Shown here: positions 9,820 through 21,484 of the stretch, piece after piece
Layout of the letters: each line of letters begins with the position of its first letter
Numbering within the stretch: position 1 is the stretch's first letter
NCBI GenBank assembly: GCA_010279815.1
Contig: QEOQ01000519.1
Span: 957,902 to 1,021,901, forward strand
DNA: 64,000 nt
Direction: 5' to 3'
Source of the DNA: Brachionus plicatilis
Taxonomy: Eukaryota > Rotifera > Eurotatoria > Ploima > Brachionidae
Translations under genes and position numbers: made by a program
Notes under the pieces: model-generated
Databases searched by the model: none
What the model was told of the DNA's origin: nothing
The model's input: the letters and a program-made list of their open reading frames with translations, nothing else

Positions 9820-12420
9820 TTTTTTGGATCTAGCCTTTTATGTGACCAGTGACTTCATCTCGATTTTAGGGCCAGGTGTTTTTTTTTTAAATTGTCATCT
9901 GTTCTCTAGTCACCTAATATTTGACCAGTAAATAAAGATATTGGTCACATAAATTTGTTATAAGTTATTAAAATTGTAATGTTAATTTAATAATAAAATT
10001 TGAAATTGAAACTTTATTAGGAAGATTTGAATTTTTTTATGCACAATTTTTTGGAATTTTGTTGATGCAATCTAGAAGTTTTATTATTATTGATTTAAAA
10101 AAAATGGAAAACGAAAATGAAGGAAAATAAACTTTTTAATAAACTTGTAAACTTAGGCTTAATGTTTACAGTTAAAAAATTTTCGAAAGAACATATCAAA
10201 AAAATAAGTGAATATACGGACTTAAATATTTGTAAACGTTCCAAGGATTACAAACAATACAAACAATGCTTGAAGAGATCCATTTTGCTGTAAAAATAGC
10301 CCTGAGCAAACATACAAATCCAATGGCTTGTCCGAAGTGTGGTAGATTGATGAAAAATGAGCGAGCGATGTGTCAAGCAACATATCTAAAAGATGCATAA
10401 GTAAAATTTTTTATTTTTTTTTGAAATTAAGTATTTAAAATAAATTTTACAAAATGGCCACAAAAACCTGTAAACTGGTCACATAAATTTTATATCTGTT
10501 CACGAAATAAATAAAATCAATAAAAAATTTTTATTTCAAAAATTATTTTTATTGGCCACATATAGTATAAAATGCCTTTTTTAACTTGTTGAGTTGTACT
10601 TTTGTCATTTTTTTGTGATCTATTTTCGTTAAAAAACACGTATACGCAAATTCTTTAGATGAATTTATTTTGGTCATTTTTAATTAAAATGAATATTTTT
10701 TTTTATCGTATATAAATTTCCAAGAAGAATATGGAAAGAGACTTAAAAAAAAATTAAGTCAAAGTTTTGACTTGCACAAAAATTTTTATCAATATTTGCT
10801 TCATTTGGACCAGTTGAAAGAATTTTTTCATAGTCTGGTTACATTAACATACCACATAGGTCAAAATTGACAGCCAGGAATTTGGAAGCAACTAATGGAT
10901 TTATTAAATCATTGACTTGATTTGACTTAAGACTTGTGGCTTAAAAACAAGTCTGGAAAAGACTTTAAATGACTTTTTTTTCTGACTTTTGCACAAATCT
11001 GCTTCTAATGCATTATTTATACTTTGAAAAAATAACAGTGTACCCTCAAACCATCCTGAATGAAAATTAATTCATTTTTTAAAAAACAAACTTTAATACA
11101 GCGGTTCTAATAAAAACGTAAATAAAAACGGAACTAATTATCCAAAATGAGTTTATCATTTTGAAATCTTAAAGTAAAATATTGCCTAACTAGGAAATTC
11201 TCAGGTGAAAAAAGTAATCTTTTTTTTTAATTTATAATATAAATAATTAATAAAAATATCTTAAATAAAATTGTATGAAAAATTGAACGCCTGGGTCGGT
11301 CGGCTATATTGGACGGTGTGGACGGCTAGGTCGGCCGTGCTGGCAGGATGGGTCGGCTGTGTTTGCCGGATGGGTCTTAAATTGTCGACATTGACTTCGA
11401 AATTTCTTTTTCTTTTTTAGGTCTCGTCTTGGACTTTTTTTTATGATTTAGACTTGAATAATGCTGCTAAAAAAACTAACTGGAACGGCAATCCATCTGT
11501 CAAGGTCACAAGTCAATTGATTTTTTGTAGTTCAAGGTATCTATTGTAGCAGCCTACTAAATAAGAACCCAAAAAAGTGCCGATAAAAATATGTATTCTG
11601 TTACTCTCTATAAAAATTTTTCAAATTTTAAATTTAATATTTATCTTCTTTTTAACTTATATTATTTTAACTTTATTTTAATTTTTTATGTTTTTTTTTA
11701 TTTAAACTGAAGGAGCTTTAGCTCGGTACAGATATACAAATAAATATAAAAAATTCGTTTCCATTTATATTTAGTATCTAGTCTTTACGCATTTCCAAAG
11801 ATAGTTATATTTTTATAAAGTTCTCATTTAAAGAAGAAATTCTATCTGATTCAAATGAGACTTGTTTTTAAGTCACAAGTCTTAAGTCAATTCAATAAAA
11901 TAGTTTTTTTTTAAAGTCAAGTTGAATTAAATTTAAATTAAAGTAAAGTATTTGAATTAAAGTACGAACAGCATGAATTTTTTTCCGTTACTGGTAGTTG
12001 TTACGACGGACATTTTTTCTTTTTACCTTTCCAGATGATTATTGTCAAAGTCATAACTTTGACTTAAATTTTTGTGACTTAGACTTAAAACTGTGACTTA
12101 TAAACAAGTCTGATACAAACTTTTTTATTTCGAACTTTTTTATTTCGAAATTAACATTTTAATTGTATTGGTATTATTCTAAAAGAAATTAAATATATCA
12201 TATTTTTTGTTGATGAAACAAAAAAGTTTTTTTTCTTAAATTTTATTGAAAATATCTTAAAAGCTTTAATTTATTTAAAGGAAAAAAAATTCAAATTAAA
12301 AAATAACCAAAAAATTTCTTAATTTAGTGAGCGTAAACGACGCATTCATTCTGAATTATAAGAATAGGAAAAAAACTGAACGTATTAATAAAAGATAAGA
12401 ATATTTAAATTCTTTAATTA
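9820..12420. other. Intergenic, repeat-derived, no intact gene
   Basis: Copies of a GGTCACATAAA-like motif recur between 9845 and 10560, suggesting a decayed element. A ~54-codon frame at about 10225-10400 contains MACPKCGRLMKNERAMC, a single CPKC pair; it is too short to assign and may be a transposon relic. From 10905 to 12130 there are scattered GACTT/AAGTC repeats related to the hAT-like MITEs elsewhere in the window. Confidence 0.5.
11289..11375. repeat. GC-rich imperfect minisatellite
   Basis: Imperfect copies of GGTCGGCxGTG and GGATGGGTC occur over about 85 bp in sequence otherwise near 80% AT. It encodes nothing recognisable. Confidence 0.6.
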
Positions 12421-12423
12421 AAC

Positions 12424-12470
12424 CAGAGTTGTTTAAAAGTCCCAAATTTAAGTTCTGGTGGTGGTGGTCG
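12424..12470 (+). repeat. End fragment of a CAGAG hAT-like MITE
   Basis: CAGAGTTGTTTAAAAGTCCC at 12424 is the same terminus as the complete elements at 46157-46489 and 23413-24088. The opposite end was not found nearby. It lies just downstream of the stop of the minus-strand V-domain gene and could supply 3' sequence to it. Confidence 0.6.
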
Positions 12471-12509
12471 CGTCGTTTTTTTTCCTCTGGTTGCCTAACT
12501 GTCCGTCAT

Positions 12510-14597
12510 TTAAATCTCTTTCATCAAATCGTCCGCTTCTTTCTTTCTGGCGAAAACAAAATCGTTCACTTTGCTCTGAAACTTGATCAAAATGGGCGTT
12601 AAATCATTGTAGAACTTGACGCCCTCGACCAAATTGCTGTCCAATTCAATGTAGCTGTCACTGGCAATTGCCAAATTTCTCAGCATCTGCTCTCTTATCT
12701 TGCTAGTCTCATTGTGCACCTTTTCGCGGCTAAACTCACCATTTGCCTTCTCAATGTTGCTAAGCAACTTCTCTTGCTCTTGAATATTCTCCCTGACACA
12801 TTTCCTCATGGGCCCGACCAGCTCGTCCAGCTCCGCCTGTATTATACTTTGTTCGTCTAGACCCTGCAAGATAGACAAAGCAGTGATCAACTTGGCTGTC
12901 AACGCATCCGAATCAATACACTTCATTTCACTCTTAAGAACTTCGCGCACATTTCTCAGCGCTTCCACCTCATCCATCAGCCTTCTCATGTCTTTTTTGA
13001 TATATGTGTTGCGCAGTACAACATCTGGCGTTGCCACTGGAAATGAACTACTAATCTCATGTGCCGGCTTGCTCAACAACTGTATGCCATCTCTGTTCTT
13101 GGTATACTTTTCCTCTATAAGTTTATTGGCCTTGATTGCGTTTTGTATGATGCTCTCAAATTGTCTAATCTCCGAGTGAAGATACTCGGTCAAGTGGGCT
13201 GAAGCAGTGCGGGACCATTCTTCGTCTTCCAGCGATCGTTTTGTCTCGTTGAAAATTTCTGTATTGCGCTGGAGCAGTGGTGGCAGCTCAGCCAACATGG
13301 AATCAATGCGCGCAATCCCTCCTTTCTGCTTGATCATCTGAGACTTTTCAATTAGTGATTGCGGAATAATGCTCTTTGCTCCCACGTCCTCTATGGCAGC
13401 TGGAAGATTCCAAGTGGTCAGCCTAGCTTTCAGCAGCTCGGTAGCTTGTCTAAGCATACCAATTTCTATATTAAACGCTTCCATTTTTTTTGTCTTAAAC
13501 AACTGAAGGCAAAAGTCATTGTTTATTTCCTCTTTGTCATTTTTAAAAATCCAACTTAATTTAGTTTCTAGTTCTGATTGCTTTTTTTTGGAAATTTCAT
13601 TTTTGAACTTATCGCCTAATTTTCTTGTTCCAATTTTCAAAGTGTAGTCTACAATTTTTTTATGTAATTCATCCTCATTTGGAATTTTTACTGCCTTTAA
13701 AATTTCTATTATTTGATATTTTTTTGTATCAGTTACTTCATAATTGTATACTGATGTATTTACAAAATATATATTCATAATTTCGATTAATTTGTTAAAG
13801 TTGTTTTTTGATATTGACTCCCTGAAGCTATTTAAACTATTTACGCCTTCACTAAGAACTGAGTCAATAATTCTTTGATGCATTCCATCATTTTCTGTTA
13901 TTTTGAGCTCTTTTATGACATTAGATATAAATTTGTATGGTGTTCGATTTGTTTTGAAAATCAGCCTTATTTTTTCTTTAAATTTTTCATAATCCTCTGG
14001 AGGTATATCATCTTTTGAAAATTTTAAAGCTTCATTCATTCAATTTTGTAAAATGGAATCGGTAATATCTTTTGCTAACTGGCCATCTACACTCAAATCA
14101 TTGAGGACACTTAAAACTTGATTGTATATCTCATCGAATACATTAAAACCAATTAGAGAATCAAGACTTTCTCTAAAATTTTCGTCAAATTCAAAATCTG
14201 TTGAGTTTAAAAGGCTTTTTTTACATTCAATATATGAAAAAAAATTTTTTTTTACTATTTTGCTTATTTCCGTTTGAATCAAAGCTTTTTCTTCATTCAA
14301 GTTATCAATTGGTATCAAGTCTTTACACATTTCAAAAGCTAGTTTTATTTTTGTAAAGTTCTCATTTAAAGAAGAAATTCTATATGATTCAAACTGTTTT
14401 ATTTCGGTTGCATCCAATTTAATTTGGTTACACTTGGCTTTCAACTTTTCGATTTAATTGTTTATTAAAATTTTTTGAAATATCTCATCATTTGATTGTT
14501 CATTAAATATTGAAAATTGTATATTAAATTTTTTTAAATCATCTTTTTCAGTTAAATTTTTGCATTCAATGTAACGATCCCTTAAATCGTCACCCAT
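12510..14597 (-). pseudogene. ALIX/PDCD6IP V-domain protein with tandem-repeat N terminus and two in-frame stops
   Basis: From the ATG at 14597 one frame runs to a TAA at 12510, broken by TAA at codon 48 (14456-14454) and TGA at codon 186 (14042-14040). The last ~310 codons (13448-12513) are a clear ALIX V domain: WNLPAAIEDVG, ELPPLLQRNTEIFNET, KYTKNRDGIQLLSKP, EGVKFYNDLTPIL and FVFARKKEADDL. V domains bind YPxnL motifs in ESCRT cargo and viral Gag proteins. About 13 residues are missing after LEDEE, and both the Bro1 domain and the proline-rich tail are absent. In their place the N-terminal 350 codons form about five helical repeats of ~69 residues anchored at codons 48, 115, 186, 251 and 323. 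The V part is visibly GC-richer than the repeat part, with the switch near 13480. The 509-codon segment after the TGA has its own ATG at 14039 and may be expressed alone. Pseudogene, readthrough and downstream-initiated gene all remain possible. Confidence 0.8.
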
Positions 14598-15668
14598 TAT
14601 TAAATTAATTTGAAAAATAAATCTAAAATTTTTAAATTAAGATTTTAATTTAATTGGTATAATTCTAAATGAATTGAAATATATCAAATTTTTTTTGACG
14701 TTACTAGAAAAATTTTGTATTTTTAAATTTTTACACAAAACATTTTAAAAGCTTTAATTTACTACAATACAAAATACTTTCTATTGTTGTAGTGAAAAAT
14801 AAAAATAAATTTTTTTGTCTTTTATAATGAAGAAATTTTAAAGTGTACAGCAATTTTTCTTCAAATTTGCTAAAAATACTGCTAGTAATATTTTAAAACT
14901 ATTAAAAAAAGAATAAATAAATAAATTTAAAAAATGTTATTTTTGTTAAATAAATTATTCTTTATTTCCAAAAAAAAAGGAAATTTATTTAATAGCTAAA
15001 ATTTAATCGTTTTATTAAAATTATTAAAATTATTTTTTCAAAATTATTATAATTATTTAAATCTTAATTGCAAAATTATTTACTCGATTTTATGCATTAA
15101 TGTTTAAATTTGAATTCCTTTTGTTTTTAATTGTTTGAAAAAAAATTAATTTTTTTAAAAATTAATTAAATGTAATATTGAAAATGCAATTGAAATATTT
15201 TCTTTAGAAGCACAATAAATTTTATATGCTAATATTTTTTTTTAAAATTTGAAATTCAGTTAAAATTCAAATCTTAAATAAATTTTTAACTTTTAATCGT
15301 ATTATTCATCAATCTTTTTTGCTTTGATTAAAAAAAAATAATACAATTTTTCCATTAGATTCCCTCATTTTTAGGAAATAAATTAATTTTGTTGAAATTC
15401 AAATTTCAGGTTTTAATTTTAAGTAAGACATCGACTGGTTTAAAAAAAAAAACAATTTGGCGAATTTGATTATTTTTTTGATAATATTAAGAAACGGAAT
15501 TATACTTTATAAATTTTCTAAATAAGAATTTTCTTGACTATTGGACAATCTAAAAAATGTCTTTAAAATATTTATAATTTTAAGATGATTTATTATTTTA
15601 TTAAATCCTTTTTTTATAAAAATAAATAAAAAAACTTAATTTAGATTAAATTAAAAAAATAATTTTAC

Positions 15669-18148
15669 ATGGCAATCAGTGAATTTTTTTTTGATCTTGA
15701 GGCTCAATTTTTCTATTTTGACTCTTTTGAAAATGAAAATGATATCTCAAAAGTAAACTGTCTTCTGTCGTTTTTTAATGATGAAGAAAGTAACAGGATG
15801 ATGGAATTAAGAGGTAATTTTGACTAATTATGATTTTGTTGAAAAATAATTTTTATTTTTTCTTTGAAATTAATTAAATAAATTAGAAGCAAATGTGACA
15901 TCAAGAGTTTTCAATTTAAAAAAAGTTTTATCAGTAACTAGGAAATCAGCTTTTTTGGAGACCCAAAACGGTCAAATTAATATTTCAATGAAAACAGCAG
16001 AAGGCAAGAATTTTTATTTTATATCTAGTTGAGATTAATTTGATAAATTAAAATAATTTAGATTTAACTAAATTGATTAACTGGTTCAATTTGCCTAGAA
16101 CTATGACATTTGTTGAAAAAGACCAAAATTTTAGTGAATTAGTTGAGGAATCGTTCAAAATAGGATTAAAACAACATTCTAAATTGAGCTTTAATTCTCA
16201 AGAATATTTGTCCAAAAAATTAAAATGTTTAATTAAAAAATTCGATACAAAATATTATGGCCCATTTACTACTTTGTGCCAGTCTAGTGGCTTTGGCAAA
16301 TCAAGAGCTTGTGAAGCGTTAGTAGATGAAAATTTTTATGTGGTATATTGTTGCCTTAGGAAAAAATTTTCCACCACAAACTTTCCACCTCGAAGTACCC
16401 TGGCAAATTTTCTTCAAACAAATCAAAATCAAGAAACATTAATTACAAAATATAAGTGTTATTTTAATTTGTTTATTGATATGGTCTCAAGTGAAAAAAT
16501 TGGATGTAGAGAATTTTTTGAAAAATATTCGCATATGAACAAAGAAATCTTGACGTGCTTGGCAGAAAACAAATTAAAATCAACAAACAAAAATTCTCTA
16601 CTTTCTTTGTATCTGGGCTCTGAGCCACTTGTTTTCATTTTTGATGAAAGCTCATCACTTTTAGACTCAAATTCAGCAGAAGAGTGTAGCTATTTTATCT
16701 TGAGACGTGTCTTGTCCCAACTTGAAGGAAATGTGTTTGTTCTTTTTTTGGACACCTTTACAAACTTAAGCGAATACCATCCACAAAAATTTGCTGATCC
16801 TTCTGCAAGAATATCTACCTGCCAAAAGATCTTGTTTGAACCGATCTATCTTTTGCCAAACTGGGATTTATTTGCTGATTATGATCTAATTCAAACTATT
16901 AACGAAACAGTTAAAATTGAAAATATCTGCAGATTTGGTAGAGTCCTATGGGGATCTTTAATGCATACCAAACTAAATTCAAATGGAAAGTTTACAAGTG
17001 TGTCAGACGACAAAATATATGATTTAGCCATTTCTAAATTATTAGGTGGAAAAAAGTGGAATGTCGCTAATTTGGATAAAAATGAATGCCTTGCTGTTGC
17101 TAGTTTTAGAATTGGTACTATCAAGCCGAGACGTGTGTCAACATGTCAAGAATTAGTAGCAAATAACATGGCTATTTGCACCAGTGTTAGCATTAATAAT
17201 GATTTTTTTGAAATTGAATTTGCATCAGAACCAATTTTGGCAATTGCCAGTGCTTTTTTGATTAATGATTTTGGTATAGATAAATTATTGGAGTCTATTA
17301 TTCAAAGTATAGAATCTTCATTAATAGCTAGAGGCGAAAGAGGGGAAACAATTGCAAAATTAATTTTAATAAATACAATAGATCGAATAACAAGTTCAAA
17401 AAAGTCAAAAAAAGAACTCAAGTATTTGAAATTAACAAGAGTTGGAGAGTTTATTCAAGAACTTTATGGCAAATGTGAGAAAAACTGTGGAAGCTATGAA
17501 AATGAATGGAAGTGTGTAAACGATGAAAATACAGAGAAATGTATCTGTCCGATCAAAATCATCAATAGGCAATTGAAAAATTTTACTCAATTGTTGAATG
17601 GCTTGATTAATTTCAATCATTTTACGAAATTAAATTTTGGGCTCACTGAAACAAGCTTAGAAAATTCACTTAAACGATGTGCAGCTATTCACTGTAAATT
17701 TCAACAGAAAGGAATAGATCTCGTAATTCCAGTTTGCATAAATTCAAACAACTTTGAATCAATAAGTGCCATTTTAATTCAAGTTAAGCTCAATAGCGAT
17801 CCAAAAGATGTTGAATATTTGAAAGCGTTTGACAGTATTACATCAAAATTATTCAAAGACTTGGACTCAAAAATGCCATATATTTTGCTCTATATGCAAC
17901 TAGGTGAAACTTCTAGAAGAGAACCATACGTAAGTAACATCAAGCCGGACTGGCAACGAGGTGCTGAACACTCTAAAAGAGCCATCATTCATTCAGAGGG
18001 AATATCGGACAAAATTTTTCCAAATTTGGATTCAAATTTTATTCAAATATTGAAAAATTTTCGTGCGCTAGATAATCAATTATATGACGATGATTCAAAA
18101 ATATATGAAACTATTTTTGATTCGATTAAAACCAAAAAAAAATGCTAA
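15669..18148 (+). CDS. Crinkler-class (CRN-like) P-loop NTPase plus PD-(D/E)xK nuclease protein
   Basis: Three exons, 15669-15813, 15887-16003 and 16062-18148, join in phase (1 then 1) into about 782 residues. The second intron appears to use a GC-AG pair (GAAG/GCAAGA). The P-loop is SSGFGKSR (lysine near 167), followed by NFPPRSTL. Walker B is LVFIFDE (about 278-283), and FGRVLW (about 379-384) matches the GRPLW-type motif of this class. The C-terminal restriction-endonuclease fold shows RGERGE (about 511-516), GIDLVIP (Asp ~640) and ILIQVK (661-663), the E-D-QxK catalytic set. Such NTPase-nuclease proteins occur in fungi, oomycetes and scattered animals. They have been linked both to transposons and to secreted effectors. 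No signal peptide is seen. The gene is intact and head-to-head with the V-domain gene, ~1.07 kb between ATGs, inside the inverted repeat. Confidence 0.75.
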
Positions 18149-18336
18149 ATTTATATAAATAATTAGTTAATTTTATTATATCATTTTTTCTATGCTAATT
18201 TTTAGTTTAAATATTTGTTTATTTAGAAAAATTATGATTTAGTTATGTGTAATTTTATTAGATTTTTCGAAAAATTTATTTAATATTAAGTAATTTTGAC
18301 TAAAAAGCCATTGGGAACTAGAAAAAAAATGATCCG

Positions 18337-18696
18337 TAATATTAAAACTCCTCTGCCTTTTGAATCTATTGATTTGCAAAAGATCTCACTAAAAATATCC
18401 TTTCATGATCATCAAAGTTTTTTGATTTAAAATTTAAAATAAATAATTAACATGTATTTTTGTATTCAAATTTTAATTTTGAAATATTTAATAAAAAAGA
18501 AGCAATTTTTTTCTGATTAAAAAAATTAATTTTAGAATAAAAATTTTCAAAAAAAATAAATAAATTATTGTGTTGAAAATAAGCTTGAATTTAAATTTAT
18601 TTTTATTTAAATAATGTAAATTTTAAATAATTTTTTAATTTTTATTAAATGAGTTTCTTTTATTGTAAAATGGCTAAATTAACATTTTCAAGTTCA
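18337..18696 (-). repeat. Right arm of the ~9.5-kb inverted repeat
   Basis: This is the inverse match of 9134-9811 without the 332-bp MITE, so it preserves the empty insertion site (AAATATT then CAAAAT on the minus strand). It starts about 190 bp after the stop of the NTPase-nuclease gene. No target duplication is visible outside it. Confidence 0.75.
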
Positions 18697-18699
18697 AAA

Positions 18700-20285
18700 A
18701 AAAAAGTTTACAACAATTTAATATAAAAAAAAAAAATTTATTTAAATTTTAAATTGATCATGAAATAATAGCTCTGTCTCTTTGTTCGCCGACAATTACA
18801 GTAAACTTTATAATGCTAATTCAAATTTGTTGATTTAAAAAATAATGAAATGAAAGTGTCAAAAAATGCACAATTTGATTTTTATATGGTCAATTGAAAA
18901 AATTGATGGACAACTTTATTTTTAGTTGAGCAATTTACAAATTAAATTGTCCAGGTAAGTGACATGGTAAAATTGTCCCGGACAATTGTCGGGTCAGAAA
19001 ATGTTAACAGAAAAATTCATTAAATATAAAAATATTTTTTAAATTTTTTAATATGTACTTTTTTAATAGTTATAAAGATTTTTTATTTGGAGTTTTTTTG
19101 TAAATTTCAAGAAACATTCCGATTAATTTTAAAATTTCTTTAAGACCTAAAAATTAATTTTATTTTAATTAAATTATAATTTTTCTCATTTTTCATAATT
19201 TCAATGAAAAAAATTTATCAAATTTAAATTTTTTTTTGATTCGACATCAAATTTAAAAACAAATTGATTTACTAATTTTTTTTAATTAAAAAAAAAATTT
19301 ATAAACTTTTTATTTTTTCAATATTCATATTACAAATAATGACAACCACATCATTTTGAGTTATGTCATCATTATATTTGGATTCTTCAATCTTTAAAAA
19401 AAATTTAAATTCAAAAATTTTAGCAAAAAAGATTTTTAAATAGCTTTAAAAAATGCAGTCTAGAATTTGTTTTGGAAAACTTTAAATAAATTTCTTTTAA
19501 TATTTTATTTAAACAATTTTAAAAAAGGAAAAGAAATTCAATCTGTTCTACAATTAATAAATTTAATGACCTAATATTTTTTTATTTATTATTTTAATAC
19601 ATAATTATTTTTTCTTTAATTATAATTTGGTCATCAAATTTATTCTTCATTGAAAAAAAATTAAATTTTTTGCTTAATTTGAATTAGATTTAAATTAATT
19701 TAAATTAATTAACATTTTATTTTAAAATAATTAAAAAAAATAGAAAATAATTTCAATCTGTACTTGAATTAATTAATTAATTAAAGATTTTGTTGATTAG
19801 GCCACAATTTTTTTATAGGAGCATTCATTTTGATCAAAAACAATATCGAAATAAAATCTTCCAAATTTTGAGGCTATTTTTATAACCAAAAATATAAATG
19901 TAGATCGAGATAATAAATTTGGATTTTTTTGATGACAAAATTTACCTTCAAACAAGAGTCAGGTAACTAATATCACCATTTATAGCTCCTAAACAATTAC
20001 AGTAAAAACTGACTTGAAAAAAAAATATTAACCTTTTTTTCATTAATTTATTTGGCAGCCATTTCAAAAAGATGTTTTCAAAAATTTTTTTCTTTAGCCA
20101 TTTAGCATTATAATTAGTATAATTTTTAGTCTAAATAATGAATGGGGTTATTAATTAATTCATTATAAAAATAAAAATCTGAGCTTGCATTTTTCACGTG
20201 AATTCAATAAAAAAGACCAGAATTATTTTATTCATGGAATTTCATTCATTGCTAAATTTACGGGAATTCTGGTACCATCATCGGA
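18700..20285. other. AT-rich intergenic sequence
   Basis: There are no coding signals. The segment 18840-19010 contains GACAATT-rich inverted motifs (for example AAATTGTCCAGG and CCCGGACAATTGTCGGG), probably a decayed MITE. The remainder is long A/T runs. Confidence 0.4.
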
Positions 20286-20289
20286 ACAA

Positions 20290-20640
20290 ATCAGTCCCTT
20301 TTTTTTTTAAATTGTTTATTTATTATTTAAATAGGCTTTGAGTAATGAAACTCCTTTAGCTATTTTTCGTATATTAAAATAAAGTGAAACAGATACAAAG
20401 TATTACAAAGTTGGGTTCACAATATTTAAAAACATATAGTTAGATATGGTAGCATTAAGAAAGTGAAACTTCTAGAAAATTGAAAGATTTGGCTGTTGCA
20501 AGTCACTCACGTGGAAATTCATGGACAAAAATTGATAAGGGAGACTTTTTTTCAGTATCTCTTGAGCTCTCAACAAAAACATCTTCATTGTCCTTTATGA
20601 GTGATAAAATTAACTCATTTTTAAAGAGAAAGTAGTTTTT
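20290..20640 (-). mobile_element. 3' end of a retroelement, minus orientation
   Basis: On the minus strand a decayed frame reads LFKNELILSLIKDNEDVFVE, then VHEFPRE, a TGA, and LATAKSFNFLEVSLS before a stop. It is followed by a 3' segment with GGAGTTTCATTACTCAAAGC and a poly-A stretch (poly-T at 20290 on plus). A related end, also in minus orientation, lies at 44529-44830. The family is not recognised; the polarity and A-tail indicate retrotransposition. Confidence 0.5.
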
Positions 20641-20646
20641 AACATA

Positions 20647-20740
20647 CAGTACTGCTATGATAAACTGTTTTTACGTAATTTTACGTAAAATTACCGGAAA
20701 TTACGTAAATTTTTGTAAAAAGTAAAAATTCAAAAAATAC
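20647..20740. repeat. Single arm of the CAGT/ACGTAA inverted-repeat family
   Basis: It begins TA-CAGTACTGCTATGATAAA and continues with ACGTAATTTTACGTAAAAT, matching the left arm of the 42941-44424 element. The opposite arm is absent. Confidence 0.75.
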
Positions 20741-20830
20741 TATTTTTTTTGAAAATTTTTTTACAAATTGAAAAAAAATTCTTCTTTTTTTGATGAATTA
20801 AAATAAACAAAGTGCAGTGATGAATTAAAA

Positions 20831-21014
20831 AACAAAGTGCAACATACTTTGTTGCACCTTTTTTGCATAAAATAATTTTTCTCATGTTTAAATAAGACAA
20901 AAAATAAAATATCAATAATATTTAAATTGATTATTGGTTTAATTTACTAAAAAAAAAGAAAATAATAATTATATTTTAGGCAAAAAAGGTGCAACAAAGT
21001 ATGTTGCACTTTGT
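20831..21014. mobile_element. MITE with ~35-bp perfect inverted repeats
   Basis: ACAAAGTGCAACATACTTTG...CACCTTTTTTGC at 20831-20866 is exactly complementary to 20980-21014. The interior is AT-rich and noncoding. A shorter partial copy of the left end (ACAAAGTGCAGTGATG) sits just upstream. Confidence 0.75.
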
Positions 21015-21484
21015 TGCAGTAATTTTTTAAGAATATTATAATTTGGCCATTGAGTTTTAATAAAAAATAAACCTTGTTATAATAACAGATATTTTTACAT
21101 TTAAAAAAATAGATTTATAAAAATTAAATTATTTTATTCAATTTAAATCATTATTTCCCTATTTACAATAACTGAATAAGTCACAACAAAAATTTATTTT
21201 TTTTTAAGTCCATCAAACAAAATTTTAGAGTCTACGGTTAAAGATAACCTTTTTTTACTGAATTTTTTTTTATTTAAAATATTTTTATAAATTTAAATTA
21301 AGTATATCCAAAAAAAATTAAATAAAAACTAAAATAAGCAGAACAAATAAATAGTACAACTTATCCGATTATATGTTTACTAAGCGTTTTGAATCAAAAA
21401 GTAATTTAGTAGCCAGTTATACCTGAACGTCGCAAATCTTTTTCAGATAAATTGACTAAAATATGTACAAAAATGTATCTTGGA

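Noticed and set aside
12510..14597. Stop-codon reassignment in this organism
   Set aside because: The P450, PCMT, beta-subunit and NTPase-nuclease genes use ordinary stops and need no readthrough. Stops in the LINEs involve all three codons, as expected from decay.
16004..16061. Canonical GT donor for the second intron of the NTPase-nuclease gene
   Set aside because: The nearby GT options (for example GTTGAG at 16028) give a stop immediately after splicing. The GC donor after GAAG keeps the frame.
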